Below, piece after piece: positions 28,162 to 37,800 of a stretch of DNA of 64,000 nucleotides; within the stretch, counting starts at the first letter, position 1; each line of letters opens with the position of its first letter. The translations under genes and the position numbers were made by a program. Location: contig CAXBGT010000001.1 in assembly GCA_963975265.1 (NCBI GenBank), positions 1 through 64,000 of the forward strand, written 5' to 3'. The notes below the pieces were generated by a model. The model was not told the DNA's origin, did not search any database, and saw nothing but the letters and a program-made list of their open reading frames with translations. Source of the DNA: CAJXUU01 sp963975265. Its GTDB lineage: Bacteria; Bacteroidota; Bacteroidia; Chitinophagales; Saprospiraceae.

Positions 28162-28932
28162 ATGAAAACGCAAGTGTCCCTATTTTTACTCCTTTTTATT
28201 TTAATATCATGTAGTACTGAAGCTCCGGAAGATAATCCCAATATGAATCCTGCTCCTAAAATTACTCAAGAAGAGTTTGACAATCTTCCACGTCCATGTC
28301 TTGATGATCCTAATATCATAAACATCCCTACGAAACTCGAACTAGAGGAGAATTATTCTCAATATGATTATACTACAAGTTTGGTATTGGGTATAAAAGG
28401 AATTAGAGAACATCTTGAAGCGTTATTGATAGCAATAGGTGCTCCTATAGATGCTATAGTAGAAGGGAAAGATAATATCCATGTACATGAAGGAGAAAAA
28501 GGATATTCTTGGATAGGTGGAGATGATAAGTACCTCTTAGTTTTGCGAGATTTTGGTTACCAGATTTACTTTTTTGATGACATAAATGAAGTTTCTGGTG
28601 ATGAGATGATATATCTGAATCAAGATGACGAATGCACGGATTTCGAATATATTGAATATCCTATTAGAGAAGATGTAAATAAAAATGGAGAAGTAATCCA
28701 TATCGGATATGATAAAGCAGGTACTGCTGATATTTTAACAGTAGCTACAGAAACCTATCTAGCTGGCTCAAAATCAGAAACTTTCAGAGATTTTAATGAC
28801 GGTTCCGGAGACTACTATCAGTATATCGACGGTGTAGTTAGCTTGTATTTATCATGGGAGTCAAATGGAAGTGGAAACTATCGTAAGTATGTAGATGGCG
28901 AAGTAGTAGAAGAGGGACTCTGGGCGTTTTAG
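28162..28932 (+). CDS. Lipoprotein of unknown function
   Basis: 256 aa. Signal peptide with lipobox ending at Cys17 (LISC), followed by a Pro-rich linker. The body is acidic and rich in Tyr, Gly and Asp. Near the C terminus two related units are visible (DGSGDYYQYIDG and NGSGNYRKYVDG), a short tandem repeat. No family recognised; expected in the outer membrane or periplasm. Confidence 0.7.
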   Translation: MKTQVSLFLLLFILISCSTEAPEDNPNMNPAPKITQEEFDNLPRPCLDDPNIINIPTKLELEENYSQYDYTTSLVLGIKGIREHLEALLIAIGAPIDAIVEGKDNIHVHEGEKGYSWIGGDDKYLLVLRDFGYQIYFFDDINEVSGDEMIYLNQDDECTDFEYIEYPIREDVNKNGEVIHIGYDKAGTADILTVATETYLAGSKSETFRDFNDGSGDYYQYIDGVVSLYLSWESNGSGNYRKYVDGEVVEEGLWAF

Positions 28933-29029
28933 AAAACACACTTTTTTAAATCGTTTTGCAATTATGACAAGCGCTGCCCATTTCCCCAAATAATACTATC
29001 TTGGTCATCTAAAGTATTAAATACAACCA

Positions 29030-30439
29030 ATGAAAGTAAAGTTTTGTGGAGCAGCGCAGTTCGTAACCGGAAGTAGTCACTTGATTACGCTTGATGATGG
29101 ATATAAAATATTATTAGATTGTGGTTTATTCCAAGGGAAAGGGCGTCATATCTGGGATTACAACAACAACTGGAATTTCACCCCGGCCGATATAGATTGT
29201 CTCATATTATCTCACGCACATATCGACCATACAGGCAGAGTTCCGAAATTGGTAAAAGATGGATTTACAGGTGATATCCACTGTACACATGCTACTCGTA
29301 GTCTATGTACGATTATGTTGCTAGATAGTGCTAAGATCCAAGAGCGAGATGTAGAATGGCACAATAAAAAGATTCTCAAAAAGAGGAAGAAAGATCTATC
29401 TAAAATCAGAACACCGCTATATACTAGTGAAAATGTAACACCAACTTTGGATCTCTTTATTGGCTATAATTACAATAGGTGGCATAGAATCAATGAAAAA
29501 GTGTCTGTTATGTTTAAAGATGCAGGACATATTCTTGGTAGCTCAAGTGTGACTCTCAAGATCACAGAAAACGGAAAAGAACGGTTAGTAGGATTTACTG
29601 GAGATATAGGAAGACCAGATAGGCCGATTCTTCGTAATCCTCAGCAAATGCCAAAAGTAGAATACCTAATTTGTGAGTCTACCTATGGAGATAAAGATCA
29701 CCAACTGCCACCAGAACAATCAGAAGAATTTCTCAATATACTAAAAGAAACGTGTATTGAAAAAAAGGGGAAACTGGTCATACCTGCGTTCAGTGTAGGA
29801 CGTACGCAGGAAATTGTCTATATGCTCGACAGGCTAGAAACAGCAGGACTATTACCAAAACTTCCCATATACGTCGATAGCCCTCTAGCGGTGAATGCGA
29901 CGATGATATTCGGACAGCATCCAGAATGCTTTGACAATGAACTCAATGAATACCTTCTCATCGATGATAACCCATTTGGATTCAATGATCTTAACTATAT
30001 CCGAGATGTAAAGGACTCTAAAGCACTCAATGATACAGATGAACCTTGCGTAATTATTAGTTCATCTGGGATGATGAATGCTGGGCGAGTAAAGCACCAT
30101 TTATTCAATAATATTGAAAACCCAAAGAATACATTTTTAATCGTTGGATACTGTTCTCCAAGTACACCAGGTGGCATGCTGAGAGATGGAGTAGAAAGCA
30201 TAAAATTATTCGGAGAATGGAAGATGGTGAAAGCTGATGTGAAAGTAATGGATTCTTTTTCCGCACATGGAGATAGAAACGAAATGCATGATTTCATTTC
30301 TAATCAAACCGATGTGAAGAAGATTTTTCTTGTGCACGGAGAACTAGACAGACAAGAAAAATGGAAAGCTTTCCTTAATGAAAAGGGGTTCAGAGATGTT
30401 GAGATTCCGGCGGAAGGAGATGAATATGATTTGTCATAA
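29030..30439 (+). CDS. MBL-fold beta-CASP exonuclease-like protein (CPSF-type)
   Basis: 469 aa. Metallo-beta-lactamase core with zinc motif SHAHIDH (H62, H64, D66, H67), further ligands in DAGHILGSS and GDIGRPDRP, and the beta-CASP insertion with CESTYGD, PAFSVGRTQE and SSSGMMNAGR. C-terminal SAHGDRNEM and LVHGEL complete the active site. Family members act as RNA 5'/3' nucleases in processing or decay. Ends with a strong terminator. Cytoplasmic. Confidence 0.92.
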   Translation: MKVKFCGAAQFVTGSSHLITLDDGYKILLDCGLFQGKGRHIWDYNNNWNFTPADIDCLILSHAHIDHTGRVPKLVKDGFTGDIHCTHATRSLCTIMLLDSAKIQERDVEWHNKKILKKRKKDLSKIRTPLYTSENVTPTLDLFIGYNYNRWHRINEKVSVMFKDAGHILGSSSVTLKITENGKERLVGFTGDIGRPDRPILRNPQQMPKVEYLICESTYGDKDHQLPPEQSEEFLNILKETCIEKKGKLVIPAFSVGRTQEIVYMLDRLETAGLLPKLPIYVDSPLAVNATMIFGQHPECFDNELNEYLLIDDNPFGFNDLNYIRDVKDSKALNDTDEPCVIISSSGMMNAGRVKHHLFNNIENPKNTFLIVGYCSPSTPGGMLRDGVESIKLFGEWKMVKADVKVMDSFSAHGDRNEMHDFISNQTDVKKIFLVHGELDRQEKWKAFLNEKGFRDVEIPAEGDEYDLS

Positions 30440-30526
30440 AAATTACAACTATTCGCAAGAGGCAATTGACTATAGCAATAAGAACCTAAATTAGAAAGTA
30501 AAAGTGTGAACAGATAGTACTTAATG

Positions 30527-30564
30527 AAGTAGCGGTTAGACAAAAAACTAACCGCTACTTTTTG
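30527..30564 (+). terminator. Rho-independent terminator
   Basis: Perfect 13-bp stem AAGTAGCGGTTAG / CTAACCGCTACTT, loop ACAAAAAA, then TTTTG and a T-rich tail. Ends the beta-CASP gene, 88 bp after its stop. Confidence 0.9.
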
Positions 30565-30628
30565 TTTTATTGCCGCTTAAGCTCAAAGTTTTACATTATC
30601 CCGTTCCTATTTTCATGTATGAACTTAA

Positions 30629-30702
30629 TATCTTTGTGTAAATAACTTTAAAAGTTGCACATTATTAGGATATCGAGTTGATTCACTTCGGAAGTGCTTT
30701 TT
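30629..30702 (+). ncRNA. Possible short transcript: -7 element plus terminator hairpin
   Basis: TATCTTTG (30629-30636) matches the Bacteroidota -7 consensus TAnnTTTG. Some 50 bp downstream is a perfect hairpin CACTT-CGG-AAGTG (30684-30696) followed by CTTTTT. No reading frame lies between. This could be a small RNA of about 60 nt, but the -33 box is not recognisable, so the call is tentative. Confidence 0.25.
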
Positions 30703-30745
30703 CGGCTTAAGTTGAAACACTAAGCTCTTTTTACATTGACTAATT

Positions 30746-31100
30746 TTAGTAAACGGGAATGGATTTCGCATCTATTCTTTGACTTTGATCAATTAATCCT
30801 TTTCCAAACCAATTAGAAAGTACCTTCAGCGCAGGCTTATTCTGAATAATGTCTATTCCTATTACATTTTTTAATCTTTGGACTTCCGCCTCAATTTCTA
30901 CTTCAGTGATTCTATCGCCTTTTTTACTTCCAAAAATTCTTCCAAATACGAGACTCGAGTCTTCTCTAACCCTTGATATTCTATATTGCCAATCGTAAAC
31001 CTAGGCTCTAGTTGTGTAGAAACGCAGAAGTGGAAGAAGGCGAAAATGAGTAATATGAAGAGGTTCCATTCATTAGGTTCGTTGATCTTGGATGGTAATT
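30746..31100 (-). pseudogene. Broken gene for a POTRA-domain outer-membrane protein
   Basis: On the reverse strand a signal-like segment (NLFILLIFAFFHFC) leads into RFTIGNIEYQGLEKTRVSYL and EEFLEVKK, a POTRA-domain start as in BamA/ShlB-type proteins. The frame breaks at a six-A run (T's at 30920-30925); one extra base restores GDRITEVEIEAEVQRLKNV, the end of the POTRA, and the frame then runs to a TAA at 30746-30748. No ATG in frame at the 5' end and no beta-barrel follows. Frameshifted, truncated remnant directly downstream of the DUF547/barrel gene. The 5' boundary is approximate. Confidence 0.6.
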
Positions 31101-31114
31101 TTTGATGTGAAATA

Positions 31115-32647
31115 CTAGATGTTAAACCTTAGTCCTAGATTATATGTAGCTGCCTGTCCACCAGTATCCGATAGAAACTCATTGGTAAACTTTGTATACA
31201 ACAACTCCAATTCTAGTTTTGGGGTGAATTGGTATTTGGCGCCTAATCCAGCTTGGGCGAAATAGTCAAAATCAGCTGCCCAGTAGGGAGAAAAGCTTCC
31301 TAAAGTATAGATTGTCGTTTTCGAATTAGGGTTGTAACTCACTATTAGTGTCGCCGGCGTAGAAAATCTATTAACGTGTCCGTTATCAAAACTACCTATG
31401 TCTTCCAGTAAAACATCTATCTCAGTAAAGAGAGAAAAATTAGTACCAATCGGAATGTCATTGAAAATTTGGGTGTTCCATGTAGCACCACTCCAGTCAA
31501 TATATGGCTGTGTTTCACTTCCTGCCAGATCGCTTCCTATTGGAAATACAAAAGAGGACTGGATAGAGAAGTTTTCCCAAGACGGTAAAGGAGCATATCT
31601 TATTTGCGGTCCAAAAGCTGTTATTCCTGATCTAGAGCTCCCTATTTTATCAGAACCAAAAACAGCAAATGCGGACGATGGAAGAGATTGATTTCTGACT
31701 TTTCTGAATCTTGTGGCAAATCCTATATTAAATTGATTATTCAAACCATACAGCACATTAACAGAAGTAGTAAAAAAAGAAGAACGATCGCTAAGGTTGC
31801 CATTATTTCCTGTTTTCTGAGAATATAGATTGTTAAAAATCTTTACCTCGGTTGACCCTTTTCTGATCGTAGATGATACCACATATCTACTAGCATTGGC
31901 GGCTTTTATTCCGTCGATATTAGCTTTTTTTCTCGCTGTATCGTTTAATGCCCAATCATATTGATAGTAACTAACATTAGCTGACTTGCTGATTAATGTA
32001 CTTCTGTATTTATTGATAATTTCTAGTACACTATTTTTATTGCCTCCGAAATCATCAACATACCATTTGAATATTTGAGATAACTCGGCTTTGTTACCGT
32101 TTACTCTTATGAATGACGGATTATTCATAGCAATCTTTGTTTGCTTTTCTAACTGAGCATCTAGACGATCAGGAGTGTAGGCGAAATCAGTTATTGGTGG
32201 ACAGTCCATAGCACCACAAACCAATACAAAATGAAATCTAGCATCCCCATATGGTTTTAGTAAATTGTCTTTCTCTAATCTATTAAGCGTTATCTTTTGC
32301 CCCGCAACTTTTATTTTTTTACCATCAAAAAATCCCGCTATATCCATCGGTGATCCTGTAGGGTAAGATTTACCTACTAGGTTAATAACATTAAGATTGT
32401 ATGCATTAATAAAGAATGCCTTTTTTGTATTGTCTGATGCTTCCGAAAGGTCAGCATTTTCTATTTTTAGTATCAAAGCAGCTAACGACAAATCCGACGC
32501 AGCTTGACCATAATCTACGAGACCATTTGAAACCGATTTCTCTAAAAAATTATTTACTTCATTGAAAAAGGAATTGTCAATTTTCTGAGCTAGAGACATC
32601 CCAATAAATATGAATGTAAATAACATTATACTGAAGAGACTTTTCAT
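31115..32647 (-). CDS. DUF547 domain fused to an outer-membrane beta-barrel-like region
   Basis: 510 aa. Signal peptide 1-20. Residues about 25-225 form a DUF547 domain (KKAFFINAYNLNVINLV, CGAMDCPPI, FKWYVDDFGG), whose conserved Cys/His/Asn arrangement suggests a papain-like fold. From about 245 to the C terminus (about 265 residues) alternating aromatic/polar strands (NVLYGLNNQFNIGFATRFRK, LELELLYTKF, ending YNLGLRFNI) look like an eight- to twelve-strand outer-membrane barrel with a hydrophobic last residue. DUF547 proteins usually stand alone at about 250 aa, so the fusion is notable. Confidence 0.82.
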   Translation of the reverse strand: MKSLFSIMLFTFIFIGMSLAQKIDNSFFNEVNNFLEKSVSNGLVDYGQAASDLSLAALILKIENADLSEASDNTKKAFFINAYNLNVINLVGKSYPTGSPMDIAGFFDGKKIKVAGQKITLNRLEKDNLLKPYGDARFHFVLVCGAMDCPPITDFAYTPDRLDAQLEKQTKIAMNNPSFIRVNGNKAELSQIFKWYVDDFGGNKNSVLEIINKYRSTLISKSANVSYYQYDWALNDTARKKANIDGIKAANASRYVVSSTIRKGSTEVKIFNNLYSQKTGNNGNLSDRSSFFTTSVNVLYGLNNQFNIGFATRFRKVRNQSLPSSAFAVFGSDKIGSSRSGITAFGPQIRYAPLPSWENFSIQSSFVFPIGSDLAGSETQPYIDWSGATWNTQIFNDIPIGTNFSLFTEIDVLLEDIGSFDNGHVNRFSTPATLIVSYNPNSKTTIYTLGSFSPYWAADFDYFAQAGLGAKYQFTPKLELELLYTKFTNEFLSDTGGQAATYNLGLRFNI

Positions 32648-32980
32648 ATTTCATTTCATTTTTGAAAATTGTCTAATGCCCGCTAGAGCGGAGATTCATT
32701 TTATCCCAAATTTAATAATAGGTTTTGCTGATTCAAAGGTAATTGATTGCAATCGATACTCCCCTGTACTGTATATGAGTTAATATGGTTGCTTTATTAG
32801 GATATGAATGTAAATTAGAATAAAAACTGAACTAACACCAAACAACTTAAAAAGCACTGAGGCGACATTTCAATATCTCAAATACTATGCTAAACCTGAA
32901 TATCATGTGATGTTTCACAATTAGATTAGGCAAAATTGAATTAGGCTTGCCTTTCAGAGAGAACTTTACATTATTGCCTG
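32648..32980. other. Intergenic region without recognisable gene
   Basis: AT-rich; contains the small palindrome CCGCTAGAGCGG-like sequence near 32683. It separates two leftward genes and presumably carries the promoter of the DUF547/barrel gene. I see no RNA gene or terminator with a clear U-tract. Confidence 0.4.
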
Positions 32981-33955
32981 TCACTTTTTCCTTTCCGCAA
33001 CATACTTGATCAACGAACGAATGGATTCTCGTGCTTCATTTTCAGGAAAGGTGTCCAAAAGATCAAATGCTTCTTGCTGGTACTTGTTCATTATATCATT
33101 TGTATACTGAAGACCTCCGCTATTTTTGACAAACACTATTACTTCTTTTACTTTCTTAGGATTGGTACTGTCCTTTTTTATGATATTGATGATCCGCTTT
33201 TTCTCTTTAGAGTTGGCTTTTTGAAGGGCATATATGAGTGGTAAGGTCATCTTTTTCTCCTTGATGTCTATTCCCTTTGGTTTACCTATGTCAGCATCTC
33301 CATAATCAAATAAATCATCTTTGATCTGGAAAGCCATACCGATCTTCTCTCCAAGCAATCGTCCTTTCTCGATCATCGCTTCGTCCTTATCTACCGAAGC
33401 GACTCCGAGGCTACATGCCGATGCCAAAAGGCTGGCCGTTTTATCTCGGATGATCGTATAGTACAAATCTTCATCGATGTCTAGCTTTCGTGCTTTTTCT
33501 AGTTGAAGAAGTTCTCCTTCACTCATCTTCTTTACTGCATGAGATAATATATGCAGGTGTTGGTATTCTTTATTGTCAATAGCGAGAAGGAATCCTCTTC
33601 CGAAGAGAAAATCTCCTACCAAAACAGCAATTTTGTTTTTCCAAAGTGCATTAATAGAGAAGAAACCTCGACGCTCCATAGAATCATCTACTACATCATC
33701 ATGAACTAGAGTAGCTGTGTGTAATATCTCAGTAAGTGATGCAGCATTGTAGGTACTTGGATTGATTTCTCCGCACATTTTTGCCATTAGAAATACAAAC
33801 ATAGGTCGCATTTGTTTGCCTTTCCGCTGTACTATATAGTAAGTGATCTTATCCAACAGAGCGACATTACTCTTCATGGACTCTTTGAAATGTTTCTCAA
33901 ATTGTTTCAGCTCACTGCTGATCGGTGCCTTTATTTTATTAAGCGTTGTAGACAT
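32981..33955 (-). CDS. Polyprenyl diphosphate synthase
   Basis: 324 aa trans-isoprenyl diphosphate synthase that extends allylic diphosphates, most likely for the menaquinone side chain. First Asp-rich motif DDVVDD (86-91) and the following RR (residues 95-96); second Asp-rich motif KDDLFDYGD; the KGKQMRP segment binds the homoallylic substrate. Length is normal. Single leftward gene with a possible promoter just upstream. Octaprenyl or solanesyl chain length cannot be decided from sequence. Confidence 0.94.
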   Translation of the reverse strand: MSTTLNKIKAPISSELKQFEKHFKESMKSNVALLDKITYYIVQRKGKQMRPMFVFLMAKMCGEINPSTYNAASLTEILHTATLVHDDVVDDSMERRGFFSINALWKNKIAVLVGDFLFGRGFLLAIDNKEYQHLHILSHAVKKMSEGELLQLEKARKLDIDEDLYYTIIRDKTASLLASACSLGVASVDKDEAMIEKGRLLGEKIGMAFQIKDDLFDYGDADIGKPKGIDIKEKKMTLPLIYALQKANSKEKKRIINIIKKDSTNPKKVKEVIVFVKNSGGLQYTNDIMNKYQQEAFDLLDTFPENEARESIRSLIKYVAERKK

Positions 33956-33998
33956 AAATGTGTCTTAGTAAAAGACAAACGATTTTTGATTAGGTGCG

Positions 33999-34027
33999 CC
34001 AATATACGACTATACCATAACTACAAA
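33999..34027 (-). promoter_or_regulatory. Possible promoter of the polyprenyl synthase gene
   Basis: Reverse strand TTTG (34024-34027), 17-bp spacer, TATATTGG (33999-34006), a near match to the TTTG/TAnnTTTG promoter with short spacing, about 45 bp before the ATG. Confidence 0.35.
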
Positions 34028-34833
34028 TGGTATGCGAGATTGTTTTGAGAAATTTTGTTGAAAATGAGTCTTGAAAAAGAAAAGTTGCACAAGTAACCAT
34101 AGTAATAAAAAAGAGACAACTTTGCTGATTACGTTCACTCACTAATCCATATTGTGCGTATAAACCTAATTTCAGCACGTTCACTCATTTTTTCAATTTG
34201 ATTAGACTTATCTGCGTAATCTTGATTAGTAATCGTAATGAAACATCCAATAGTTTCAATAATACACTAACCCATGAATTAGCAAAATAACCTAGCAACA
34301 TATTCTGAAGTAAATAGAAAAGAATTAGCATCCCTTAAATGGGGAGACATCAAAATCGATTTTTCAGTGGCTTTTTGCTTTGAAGTCGTTGAATAGAAAG
34401 GCTTAAAAACGTCTGGATAGAAATGGATAAAGCGCGCAACGCACTAGATCCATATTTAAGTTATAACAATTTCACAATTGTCTTAATTAAACTCGATCAT
34501 ATTGTGGGTAGTTATATGATAACGACCAATCGAAATCGATAAACTGGTACTGTAGTGTTGTAATAAATTAGATACCATTTAATCACTAATGATAACCTGC
34601 CTCACAAATAAGATATCTCATGTCACTCATTATCAAGTAGATAAACAACTATTTTTATAATATATTATGCTTATCAAAAGTTGTTTTTATCGTATTCTTC
34701 GTAGATTTCGCTTTTATTTCCAATCACAAACCCCCGAGTGATACTTTTTGTTATGCACCTGATTATTTTAATTAATACATCGGGCATCTAGATTATTCTA
34801 AATTTTAAGCTTTAACATAAAATTCAAATTGTT
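34028..34833. other. Long intergenic region
   Basis: About 800 bp with stops in every frame. The 11-mer ACGTTCACTCA occurs twice (near 34133 and 34178). A short frame near 34301-34360 reads RKELASLKWGDIKID, faintly like a tyrosine-recombinase motif, but nothing around it supports one. The promoter of the M36 protease gene must lie in the last part. Confidence 0.4.
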
Positions 34834-37800
34834 ATGAAAACATTAGTTTCTACACTAGTTTTTATGCTATGCCTTACTGTATCATTCGGGCAACAATCAA
34901 CCACTGCTAAGCAAGCGGTTGATCATTATCTAATTTCTAAAGGAGATGTACATCTTGAATACGAAATAATTTCTGATAATTATAATAAGAGTTCTGGGCT
35001 ATGGAAAGTACAAGCTCTCCAGTTAATAAATGGCATAAAATACAACGAAGGCATCCTTCTTATTACCAAAGGTCTTTATGACAATGTTCATATAATTGAC
35101 GATTTTGTCCGTGAAACACCTACAAGTTCCTCTTCTAGTATTTCTGCCGAAACCGTAGTTGAAAAAACGCTGGAGTTTCATGGTGTTCCATTAAATACTA
35201 AATTAGAAAGCAACTTCAGGTCTTCTGATAAGAGTAAAGAAGTTCAGTTTGAAAAATTAGCTGCTACTTCTTCTGACATCAATGCACGATTGCTGTATGT
35301 CAATGACGATAAGAGTGGAGGTGTTATATTAACTTGGCAGACAAGATTTCATACATTAGATCAGCAAAATTTTTGGGTGACTTATCTCGATGCTTCAAGT
35401 GGGCAGGTTATCAAAAGTGAAGATTTAGTCGTCCATTGTGACTTTGGAGGCGGATTGGTTTATGATGCTTCAGAGGAAGAGCAAAAAGTTATCGATGCAG
35501 AGCACCGACAGTTTCATATAGAGCATGCTATTCCCCAAAACATACTTAAACGAGAAGATCACGAGCATACACAGAAGTGTGCGCATGAGGCAGCGGCAAT
35601 GATGGCTACCACAAACAGCTATTTGGTGTTGGACATGCCAGCTGAAGCACCAAATGATACGCTCGGAACAGTTTACAAGCAGGACACTGTTGTTACTGCT
35701 GGAAATGCCATTGCATCACCATTTGGTTGGACAAGTACTGACAATGCAACTCAAAATACACACACCAAAGGAAATAATGTTTGGGCCTTCCATGATCCAT
35801 CTGTAGGACCATTAGGAGGAGCTCCTAATCCTGCTACTGGTGCTCAGAGTACTGGTGACATAGATCCTGTCACAATGGATCAAGAATTCATATACCCATG
35901 GGACTTAACTAAAGAACCAGAATATTCAACTGTAGATCCAAACAATCAATTTCCTAATAGAAATGCTGCGATTGTAAATCTTTTTTATTGGAATAATATT
36001 ATCCATGATGTTTTTTACCATTTCGGATTTACTGAAGAAGGAAGAAATTTCCAATTTGATAATATGATGAAAGGGGGCGTAGGAAATGATGAAGTACTAG
36101 CTCAAGCTCAAGATGGGGGTGGTACTAATAATGCTAACTTTCTAACCTTAGCGCATGGTGCAAATGGACAAATGCAAATGTACCTTTGGACATCTTCAAT
36201 ATTGGACTCTATAGTACAAATAACATCTGTGAGTATGCCGACAACTGTCAAGGGAGGAGAAAAATATGCTTCAATTCAAAGTGCTTTGTACAGCTCAGCA
36301 ACTCCTATTGATCTTAATGCAAATCCTGTTATTGACAAAGAATACATCCTAGTAAATGATAACTGTGGTAGTCCAGAAGGTTGTGGAGCTGGTGCGGGAG
36401 TTGGTACGGCACCTTGTAATATTGTAACCGATAAGATAGTGTTGATAGACAGAGGTAGCTGTTCATTTGTAGAAAAAGTCCACGGAGCTCAGCTCGGAGG
36501 AGCTGCTGGGGCCATTGTTATGAATAATGATGTATCGAACCCAGATGCAATATTAGCGATGGGAGGTAGTGATGCTACAGTAAATACCATTACAATTCCA
36601 TCAGTAATGGTTTCGTATAATACAGGTCTATTGCTAAAAGCAGCAATTGCAGCTGGCGCAAAAATAGTCGGGTCTCTTATCCTCGTAAATCCACCAACTC
36701 CCAAAAGAGACGGTGACTTTGACAATGGGATTATAGCTCACGAATATGGTCATGGCATCACAACTAGAACCTCCCTTCAAACTGGAACAGGTGGATCATT
36801 AAGTGGTAGCGAACAAGGTGGAGAAGGTTGGGCCGATTATATAGCCCTATATCTTACGACCACCGTAAGTGATTTAGAAACAGGGATTGCGGAACACCCA
36901 AACGGTAAATTGCCCGCGCGCGGAATTGGTACCTATGTTCAATACGACGATATTACAGGAGCAGGTATCAGACCAAGAAAATATAGTGTGGACGAATCTA
37001 TCAATGAATACACCTTTACAGGAGATACAAATGGTGGTTTTGGGATAACGAACACCGCTGAAATTACTATTCCCCATGGCGTAGGTTTTGTTTGGTGTAC
37101 AATGTTGTATGAAATAACTCAGCAATTAGTTGATGAATATGGTTTCAATAACGACAAGTATTACTATCCTCCGACAACAGAGGATAGCATCGCAGATATC
37201 ACTGATATCTATGCAAACAACGGTGGAATGAATTTAGCGTTAAAATTAATCTTAGAGGGAATAGCCAACCAGAATGCTTCTCCATCATTCACAGATATGA
37301 GAGATGGTATCCTAATAGCAGATAGTTTGCTATATAATGGAGCTCACTCATGCATGTTATGGGAGGCTTTTGCAAAAAGAGGATTAGGTGCAAATGCAGT
37401 CAATGGTTCTAATAAACATGGTGATGAAAAAGATGGATATGCTACACCATGTGATTCTACGCAAGTGTTTTTCGATATTAATAAAACTGCAGTAAGCCAA
37501 GCGACCAATAAAAGTGTGATCACATATACTATCGAAGTTTCTAATACCACCATTGGAAACACAACAGCATATGATGTGGAAGTAATAGACATTATCTCGC
37601 CCAACGCTACATTTATCGACGCTAGTGGTGCTCCTTATGTACTGTCAAATGATAGTATCATCTATACCATTGACAGTATAGTCCCAAATGGATCAGCATC
37701 ATTATCTCTTGAATTATTTATTAATTTAGGTGAATCAACTACTATATTAGAAACCTATGATTTTGAAAGCGGAGAGCAGGGTTGGATGCCCATCTCTGGT

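Noticed and set aside
34301..34363. Short frame reading like a tyrosine-recombinase box (RKELASLKWGDIKID)
   Set aside because: Only one motif, stops on both sides, no Arg/His/Tyr catalytic residues nearby; chance is likely.
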